From: Ilex aquifolium
Lineage: Eukaryota > Streptophyta > Magnoliopsida > Aquifoliales > Aquifoliaceae
Assembly (NCBI GenBank): GCA_951799425.1
Contig: OX637391.1
Span: forward strand, 27,027,701-27,091,700
Direction of reading: 5' to 3'
DNA length: 64,000 nucleotides
The position numbers were made by a program, and so were the translations under genes. The notes under the pieces are model-generated. The model did no database searches. It was not told where the DNA came from and saw only the letters and a list, made by a program, of their open reading frames with translations. Below are positions 50,701 through 61,200 of this stretch, piece after piece; the stretch's first letter is position 1, and every line of letters begins with the position of its first letter.

Positions 50701-53700
50701 CAACTCGAGCTTTAACTCGGTCGACTCGGACCAACTCGTCATCGATTCGAACGATTCATGATAAAATCGTCTAGACCTGTAAAATACAACAAACCAACCA
50801 AAAAAAGAGGAGATGGAGAAGAAATAAAGATATAGAGTCAATACCCACATGAAACATGAATAAATCTCTGAGAAACCCACATGCAAAGCTGAATCGGAGC
50901 AATTTTTAGTCTCCCACACAATATACATATGATTTTTGGGAAGACAAAGATGAAATTGGAAGCAAATATGCAAAATCAAGTTACTGCCATTCTGCAAACG
51001 AGTCTCGATCTCCTTCCTTCTTTTCTTCCTCTTCCACAGTTCTTCGTCTAGTTTTCACCATAGTTGTCAAATCGTGTATCGGAAGGCGTATCGTTTTTTA
51101 AAAATAGTGTATCGTATCGTATCGTGTATCGTAAGATATGCGTAATTTTATTTTTTAAATAATTATTAATAAAATATGTATATACCTCTGTAAAAAAATC
51201 ATACTCATAATAACATAGCATTTCATTAATATTCCACCAACTATTCAAGTTCCCAACATAGTTCAGTAATATCAAAATGCAAAGACCTATAATTCAAACT
51301 TTTAACATCAACTGCTTAAACAACCTTAATATTAATCAAAAATTTTGAATTCAATTGAACAACATTAACATACTTTATTTAGTTTTTTTAAACCATAATC
51401 ACTGAAACGACGTTGTTTCAATAGCTAGTGATTTAAAAATAAGTCATGCGGTAAAACAATGTCATTTCAACCCCAAAAAATTAAAAATAACAAATAAAAA
51501 AACGGAATCGTCACGTATCATATCGTACGTATCATATCGTGTATCGTACGATACGGTGTAAAAACGATACAGATACACAATACGTATCGTTTTTCAGGTG
51601 TATCATAACGTATCGTACGATACGTATCGCACATCGTAACGTATCGTACGATATTAATAACTATGGTTTTCACCATGTCAGATGATCGACCACACACTAG
51701 TGTCGTATCTTTGCTTGGACTTTGACTTTGACTTTCGATCCCGAATCGCGAACAAATTTCCCTTCAAGGAGATCTCTCTCTCTCTCCCCTTCCCCTTTTC
51801 TTTTATGGGATGTGTGAAATGGGACAGGCATTACGTTAAATGTTATTAGTAATAACATTAAATAGTATTTAATTACTTTGTATTTTTTATTTGTCTCTTT
51901 GGTCTAGTATGAGAGGCATTTCTTTAAATGTAATAGTTGTAGTATTAATTGCTTTGCATTTTTATTTGTCTCTTGGGTCTAATAATTGATTATATAATTT
52001 AGTTGTTTTTCTATTAATTGACTTTTAAATTGATCTTTGCATTAAATTGGTATATTGCTTAATTTAGGGGGTTAATTGGAGAAATTAATATATTTTCATT
52101 AGAATGGCAATGAATACTACACAAATTATAGCTCGTTACATCTTAAATATCTAAATTGAACACTAGTAGTGGTAAATATTTTCGATAACACTCTTATATT
52201 CAATTTTCACTATATTTGATGTGTTAGATTATTATTTTGGATATATAATTCGTTGATGCTGTTATTTATATTCTTTAGAATTTTTCTACGATTTTTTTTA
52301 GAATTTTTTGAACTTTTTATCTAACATTTTTTCTGCATTGGCAGATACCGTACCGCGATACCGCAACAGATGTGTATCAGTGTCTTCCAAGTTGATGGCC
52401 GATACTGCGACCTTGAACCATGGCCCAAAGAAAAGTCAAGAACTTTGCTCTATCCCACATAAGCTCCCCGCATTTTTCTTTACCTTCAAAGATTCTACAA
52501 TTCCTTTCCTTCCATATAACCAAAAAATAGCCATGGGCAAACACACCCACAAGATAAAGGCTCTCTTCCTTTTTCCAACGAAACCATAGGGTGTCACAAG
52601 AATATCAACTTACTCTCTTTGGAGTATCCAACTCAAATTAAACTCCCCCAAGGCCTTATACCACATCATAAAGGCCACAGGGCATTGGAGAAAGAGATGA
52701 TCAGCGCTTTCACACCCTCTTTTACAAACATGTAACGCCCCAAAAATCCGGGGGTCTTTATTATCCGTTAATCCTTATTAATTAACTTAAGGCCTTGATC
52801 TTAGAGGACCAATTCTAACGAAATTCCGGCAGTCTCCTTTGTACGAAGAGCTCCACCCAAAACACAAGCTGCCTCTATTTACATGACAATGACTATACAA
52901 GGTCCAATGTAAATATTTAAGCAAAATCCCATGCATTAAACTTTAGGTAACAGATCCATAAGCCAACATGTTAGGTCTTTGAGTTAGAGGTTACATGTCC
53001 AATTGTACAAGTCATTCTCTAGTCAAAAGAATAGATACATTTTTTTCCATATCACATGCTTTACAAAAGAATATACATGTATTATATAAACTAAAATACA
53101 AGGCTACCCAATTAAATACAAGTGGGACTTAGAAGTATCTAATCCATAAAAATAAGAGCTCCAACTCCGGCTCTATCCTCAAGCTAGGCCTGTACCTGAA
53201 ATGTTTTTTCTACGACAAGGTGAGCTAAAGCCCATTAGGGTATCTTCTATAAAATAAGCCTCCCAACCCAATGATGCATATGAAGGTGATACACATTCAT
53301 ATACATCAAGTACTCATATAAGTAACATGTAATGCTACCAACGATGCCATGACATGAGGTGATGTTTCATGTATGCATAACCCACTTCGAACCCGACACA
53401 GGCTCCCACGACACATGTAATGACATGCTCATGAATCGGACACTCCATACCCACACCATTGAGTTAAACTCAATGACTTACCATTGATTATCTTGTCTTT
53501 ATAGGGTAGATAATTTATAAACTTCCACCAATGAGCTGCCAAACTGACACAGATTCTAAGGAATCACCCTCGGATCCACGTACACCGACACACTTTTATG
53601 GGCTCGTTACACCACCGACTGAGTGTGTGATCGATATAACCAGACCTTACACCCTAGGGAGAATCTATCTCTTCTTACTAATACCCTGACTCTTTATTAT

Positions 53701-55166
53701 CATTGTTCCCGTGAGACTTAATCGGACCTTAGCCCAATCTTCAAGCCCCACACACACCTATATGGTAAGTGACTAACTCATGCACACACAATACACCGTG
53801 GATGTTGTGTGAAACCCGTGCACATGTCATGTATGCCCAAATGCAATGAAATGGACTTACAATCTCAAATCATCCAAAGAAATGCTTACATGTTCCAATT
53901 AAGGGTTATGCCACTTATTTATAGTTGGTCCTGAGCTTCGCCTGATCTCTGGCGTGATCCCTGCCTTCTTCTTGTAACGGTTACAACCATCATACAGCGG
54001 TTGTAGAGGGTGTTGGGGCAGTTGCGACTCTTCAGCCTAGATATACACTTGTCAATGTTGTTGCTATTTGGTGGCGCTTGGGTGGAAGCCAGCTGTCCTC
54101 TGTGCTATCCTTTTGGAGATGCAGTTGCAGGGATGGGAGGTCTGACCTCAAGCCTCATGGTCATCTAAGATGGGTTGAGCTCCCGATCTAGAAATATATG
54201 ACATGAATTTCCGAGCTCAACCTTAGGCATATTTTGGGTATCATCAGTAGTATTAGTGTTTTATGTGATCTTTTTTATATTTTTAGAGTCGGTGGTAATT
54301 TTTGTGATTTTCATATTTTCTGAAATGGGTCATAGCCCAACTCATAGGTCATCTTTTGGGTCAAATTCTAGTGTTGGATGTACTGGAATTTAGAGTCCTA
54401 GTTCTAATTTATTTTAGTTTTCTAATTTTAAGTGATGTAGAGTATTTGAAGTCCTAGAGTCTCAGGAGTCCTAATCCTTTTCAAATTAGTGAATACTTGG
54501 AAGTCTATATACTAGGAAATCTATATATAGCTAGGAAGCACGGACACTTCATTTTGGGCAGAGTGTCGGTGTCAGACACGTCTGGGACACGGACACGCTT
54601 CGGACACGTGTCGGACACGTTAAAATGAGTGTCCGATTTTTTTATTGTTAAATTTTTTTTAGGACACGTTAGGGACACGCGGCTGACACGTTCAGGACAC
54701 GTTTTGAGATTTATTTTCAATTTTTTGAGAATTTTTCAGATAATTTTATAATTAAGAGTTATTTAGATAATTTTAAAGGGATATGAGTCACAATCATAAT
54801 ATAAAAAAAGTTATAATCACTACATTGAACATAGGACATTAATTTAACATAATTTTGGATACGAATACGAACTTATATACAAATGAAATAGTCTTTTAAT
54901 ATGAAAGTAATGTTAAAAAAAATGGGATTTCAAAATTTGAGCTCTTGAAATTTGATGAAAATTAGTATTACGAAATGGAATATTTTTTAAAGTAAAAGTT
55001 GTAAAAGTCATTGATTATTGAATCATGAACGTTAATGTTGAATGTCTATCATTATATTTTAAATTGTACTTTTTATGTAGTGATATCATGATGTGAATTT
55101 TTAGAATTAGGGAAATGATGAATTAAAAGATTATTGTGATAATATTTTTATTTTATCACATGATTT

Positions 55167-55205
<39 letters not shown>

Positions 55206-58200
55206 CATATTATTTAACGTATTGCTAACGTGTCCGTATCCTACTTTTTTGAAAAATTTCGTGTCGGCGTGTCCGTGTCGTGTCGTATCCGTGTCCCGTA
55301 TCCGTGTCCGTGTTTCTTAGATATATAGAGATGTAATTCTTTAACTTAATATATAGAGAGATTGTTTAGAAAATTTTAGCAATTATATGCTTTTTGAGTT
55401 GTGTGACGCAATTCTAACCATAGAACTGATGCCTAAGGAATCCTAGGAGTGATTCCTAATCAAATTTACTATTCAAGTCACTGTTCACAGCCTTTTTACT
55501 GTTAATGGGCACTGTTCACAGCCCCTTATCAGTACCAATTTGATTTTGCACAGCTGTCCTACTTCACACATAATTTTCTAGGATTCAAATGTAGAAATTG
55601 TAAGAGTCAAAAATCATTTTGAAACTCAACCATTTGGTTTATTGTAAGGCTTTCAAACGAACTCATGAGCGTAGAGCAGAGCTTCATCTTGATGTATACA
55701 CGACTTTTTACAAGAAAATTTTCACTAAAAGAACAATGGTACGGCTTTCAAACAAACTCATGAGCGTAGAGCAAAGCTTCACCTTTATGTAACACAACTT
55801 TTTCCAAGAGAAATTTCACTAAAAGCCCAGTCATAGACCAATTGAGAATCGAAATATGAAAACGTTTGAAATCTAGATAACCTTTCTGAAATCTCAATCG
55901 ACTAAATTTTTTTTTTTTTTTTTGATAAGAAACATTGATCAATCAACTAAAATTAATGCCACACATATAATCCACGTTTAAGAACTTCAAAATTCTGAGA
56001 ATATCAACCTCATTCCTATTTAGATTACGGATGTCAGTTGAGTCTTGCAGCACTAAACGCAATTATGACGAATTTTGTCAAATCTGAAAGTCCCATTGTT
56101 TTAAAGTGAATCAAATAACACTTCTCAATTGAAGACGTAGTGTATCTTAAATATTCAATGATATTGTATATTGACCCCTAAACCATTATTCAAGTGAAAG
56201 TTAAACCAAGTGATAAGTGATGCACATAAGCAGAGAAAATTTTCAATTCTAGATAGCATTTTGCCAATAGTGGCTTTTATACGATTGAGCAGGTATCATT
56301 CACCACAACTGTTTTTCTATGGTAGCTTTTTACTACTCCTAGGTCCCCTCTTCCGGTGCGTTTTTTTTCTTTTTTGTTTATTTGCTTGACAAACATTAAC
56401 GCTCAAATTTTTCCCTTCTTTATTCACAGAGAAAATTGGGGATACCTTACTATTGGTCAACTCAATGGGAACAAATTCTAGGGTCTTATGAGGACATTAT
56501 AATTCAAAAAACACCAGAAGTACCTTCAAACCAACAAAGTGATGAGTGTTCATGTGCATTTGAAAATTTTGAGAAGTTTAGGAAACTTAAAGCACATCAA
56601 CATGGTTAGGTGAACTAGACTCGTACCAACAAATGGAGTCGATGCAGTGAGCGTATAAATCACAATTCTTCAAAAGAACAAAGTTTGAGAATCAAAATCA
56701 ATATCCTTGTGGTCTTTTTCTTTTTCCTATTTTCTTTCTTAAAACGATCAAAGCATCAATGTAAAAAAAAAAATTGCACCCCTTCATAGCACTAGGAAAA
56801 GTATGACATGAAGTGTACCACTCAGACTATGCATATGAATGAAATTCCATCCTGAAGAGAACACACTAGAAATTTCCTACAATACCTGGACTAGACCTAA
56901 TGTTGACAGCAAATCAGCATATGAACCGAACCAGCTCAATTATCCTTACGTATCCATTCTTTTATACTTTTCGGCTTCCCCTTTTTCTGCAGTATGGGTA
57001 AGACTTTGGATTTAACAACTTTCTGAGAACCAGCCTTCAATGTTTTTGTCCTATTCTGAACCTTAGTCAACTTTTTGACCTTATTTGTAAAGTTCCTTGA
57101 CTTTTTCCAAGAACATCATGTCTTTTCAAGTTTGGACATCTAGGTTGAAATGTCCTTTCACTCCACAATGAACAAAAGTGGGAGGAGGTTTTTGTTGACA
57201 ACAGTCCATCTGTGACCTAGAAAGTGTTCCCTGGTTAGATTTCTGAGAAGAACCAAGCCCTCAAGTCTCCTTAGTGTTCGCTACAGTCTTCTTAACATTG
57301 ACATCATTTGACCTCTATGGCGAAGTAGACAAGGATGAGGCACCGAACATGTTCTATCCTCCACCTGCTCCATCACTAGTAATCTCAATTTGTTTTTCCT
57401 CTCTTCTTTCTCCTCTATCCCATTGGAATAAAACTGCCCCCTCCAATAGGAGTAGCATCTTTTGTTGGATGAAGAAAATCCACCAATCTTTCGTAGACCA
57501 TTTCTATCTATGGTTCAAAGTATCGGTCAATACTAATACGAGTCAACACGATACCATTAAATGATATGTGTAAACTCCGAGTCTAACACCACTTGTTTGA
57601 GTTGTATCTGACTCAATCCCAGTCACTGAGTTATCATCACCAAATCGGCTGATACGGTTCCGTGAAGCCGCAATATGACCTAAATCTCTGGTCATGTTTA
57701 ACATTTTCTTTTATGTCGTATCACCAGATATCGCGCCACGATACCGCGACCAATGTGTCTCGGAGCCTTCCGAATCGATTGTCAATACCTCGACTTTGAA
57801 CAATGCTTCTATCACTAGATTCCTTGCCAATACTCAACATCCTATCAAGCTTCTCTAAACTTAAAGATAGCTTCCGAAATATTTCCTAAGGAACCATAAG
57901 GCCACATTCATGCTTTTGCAATATAAATTTTAGAACCTTTTTCAAATTATGAACTGAATAACAATTGTGTTAACAACAATCAACCAACTTTGACTCGTGA
58001 GTTTTACCATTTAGCTTAACCTCCTAATCCAATATCATTCCAACAAGCATTATCCAATGTTCGAACGTCCATCAAATGATTCTCTTTGGAAATTCACTGT
58101 TTAAGCAACCATAGCACATCATTCAAATGAGCATACACATAAGCTTGGTTCCAACAATTATGTTACAAATTGAACAATCTAAAATTAAAACCCTTTTCCC

Positions 58201-61200
58201 AAAAAAAACTCATAGTCAATATTAATACAATCATCAAATCACCAGTTTATAAAATAAATCACTAATTTCTTGTGGTATTTCAATATGGTATCCATATCAA
58301 CTTACCATTAGCTAAGCTTGTATGTTTCTAAACCTTCACACAAACATAAGCAACTCACTTTTATTGTTCATAACCTATTCCTATTTTTTCTCTTTGAGAT
58401 TTAGATAAGTGGCGTTGCTTCAACCACAAACTACAAGGATACATAAGGGACTATTGTTACCTAAATCATGCGTCAATTTGGCACGTGGTATGATACTTTT
58501 CTCAATATGTGGTGTGATGGAAATTGACTTAGTTGGAGCGTTGTTCTTGGTCGCAGTTCTCTATGTAAATTTATTCCATGTCCCTTACACTATTATATAG
58601 AATTGAGTTAACTACCTATTTGGCCCTTGAACTATATCGTTTGTGACAATCAAGCCCCTAAATTATGTTTTCCATCAATTTAGTCATTAAACTATGCAAT
58701 CTGACTCAATGCGACCCTTTTGTCAAAATTTGTCATTAACTTTGATAGAAATTCTCAGGTGCACATCATGTGAGTCAAAGATTAGGTTATAGTTTAAGGG
58801 TCATGTGATGTGCACGGGAGGATTTCTGTCAAAGTTAACGATGAATTTAGACGAAAGGGCCAACATTGAGGCAGATTGCATAGTTTAGGGACTAAATTGA
58901 CACAAAACATAATTCAGGAACTTGACTGACACAAATAGTATAATTCAGGAGCTCAATAGGTGGTTAACTCTATAGAATTATATATAGGTAAACACACGGT
59001 TTTGAAAATTGGCCGTTACGTAATGCTATTAGTAGGCACCGATATTGTTACACCCCGTTATCTCCGTCAAAATTTTTTCACAGCCATAACACCCGTTACG
59101 CTACAGTAATGGGTCCTTAACGGCAGAAATAGGTCAAATCAGACCGATACAAACCGTTACAACCTGAAAATCCGAGTGAATAGAACCCAATTAGTCATCA
59201 GTTTTTTGCATATTTCCACCGCAACTTCGAATATGGAATTCAAAGGGATCAAATAAGAAAGGATACTTTGAATCATAAAACTATAATGATATATACGATC
59301 AATTAACATTTATCGAATTTGAAAAAGAGTCAGAAGAAATGAATTTTTTTCTCTAATTTCAACTCTCTTAACTCCAGATCTACGCTTCTTAGCCTCAAAT
59401 CTTCATATACGAGTCACATCTATGTTTCTTGTCTTCCAATCTTCATAGCCCACAGTCATATCTAAGGTTATTGGCTTTAAATCTTCATATAGACTTCGAA
59501 CTTGGGAGTTGGGAGACAAGCAATGCACAACAGAAGTGTAGATTTCGGAAATCTTGTACCTTCCAAAGATTCCCCATGCATCTATTGTCCATCTTCAACA
59601 TTTGGCTTCTTGAGTTTGAGCACAGTGAGGACACAACATGCCCGGCAAAAGTAGTCTCCCTCCCCTGTTTATGGATCTTTGTTTTGTTTCTATCTTCCTC
59701 TATATTTGGTGTACTCTGTTTATTCTATTCTCTAAACTTATGTCTTTGAATGTGTACACGTGCACTTAATCCAAAGAAGCCACTTAAGTTTCTTGTTTTA
59801 TGCTTTTTTACTTCACCCAATTTGGCCAATATTTTTCATAATTATAATTGTATTCCATAATATTTCATTATTAGATTCTACAACCTAAATACCCCTAACT
59901 TTTCCTACATTCTACACCCTAAATACCCATAACTTTTCCTACTTATTCTCCATCCTTGAAGAGAATACCAGAATTTGAACAATTTACATATATTTTAATA
60001 ATTCATGGAACGTATGATCATATTTGGAGCATTTTCAAATTCTTTGAACCTTTTTATGATCTCCTTTGGAATCTAACTAAAACAAATTGACCATATTAGG
60101 CCTTAAGTTGTGAATTGAAAGAAAAAAATGCATGGCTCCGTTTGCTGATACTGTTCGTAATGACCATTACTCCGTGTGTCCGTTACACCGTTATCATTAC
60201 CGTTACAGTGGTTGTCTGTTATTCAGAACTATTGTTATACATCCCTCTACAAAGTCGCTCATATTTATTTCATATTTCTAATAAGGGTTCTAAAGTGAAA
60301 TATAATCCACAACAACATATCAGCTAGTTGTTATAAATAATAAAAGCTAGTGGTGACATATCTTTATTACGAATTAAAATCACAAAGTAGTCAAATATAA
60401 GCTAAAAGATAGCCAAAATAATTGAATATCTCCTTAGGATCACAACTTAAGTTTAGGTTTTATTTGGGAATAGTGGTTTTATTTGGGGTTTGAGTTACAA
60501 TTTAGGATACAAAATTCGGGGAATCTGGGACGCAAACCCACCTTGTTTCGGGTCATGCGACCCTGATTTGTGGACACTTTTGGTATCTATGATCCCCGTA
60601 TCTATAAGTATTCAAAACCACACTTCTTTAATAGACCCCAGTGATGACTTAGATACACAGACACAGATAGTGAATTTGTAATGCAGAATTTAGCCAACAG
60701 AATACATAGACACTTATAGGTTGGACAAGATATGGCAAAACAAAATTTGACTAGGTAAATTGACAAGAAGTAAAGAAATGGCCTTCATTAGGAATCCTAA
60801 CCAATCAATCAAGAATGCTGAATAATCATAAACCCACATTGTATTTAAGTGCTATGGTCTAATATCAGAGCACAAGCGAGCAAGAATTGCTGAGTTACCT
60901 GGGGAACATAAAACGTAATGAACAATATAGAAACCGTCATAAGATCCAAATATATTTTGTAGTACTGCAACAAAAATGCAATTTTTAGGATTTTTGCTTT
61001 AAAGATATATACAAACAGAGTAAAAAAAAGAAGGACCAAATGTACTGTAACAGTTCAAACGAGGATAAAACCACTAATAAATGAGTAACTCACCTTGGCT
61101 AATAAGACAAATAGGCCAGAATCTTTTCCAACTGACGAACTTCGAAAAGAAATCTGATGAGATGTAGAATAAAAGTCACCATAAATACCTCTCAATGCAT

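Larger units (their letters stand above)
45588..60898 (-). other. Giant intron (15.3 kb) of the OXA2-type gene
   Basis: It lies between exons 60964-60899 and 45587-45540, with donor GTAACTC and acceptor TTTTGCAG. It is made of hAT-like MITEs, LINE pieces, an LTR and a Mutator-like MITE listed separately. Stretches 45588-46560 and 46680-47290 show no recognisable element except a poly-A run at about 46251-46267. Confidence 0.9.

Noticed and set aside
51480..51660. CRISPR-like regular repeats
   Set aside because: The CGTATCG repeats have no spacers of constant length and lie within a hAT-like MITE with a target duplication in plant DNA.
56940..57260. Copia gag fragment on minus
   Set aside because: Only one weak knuckle-like stretch with a missing Cys and many stops; noted within the intron entry but not called as a pseudogene.
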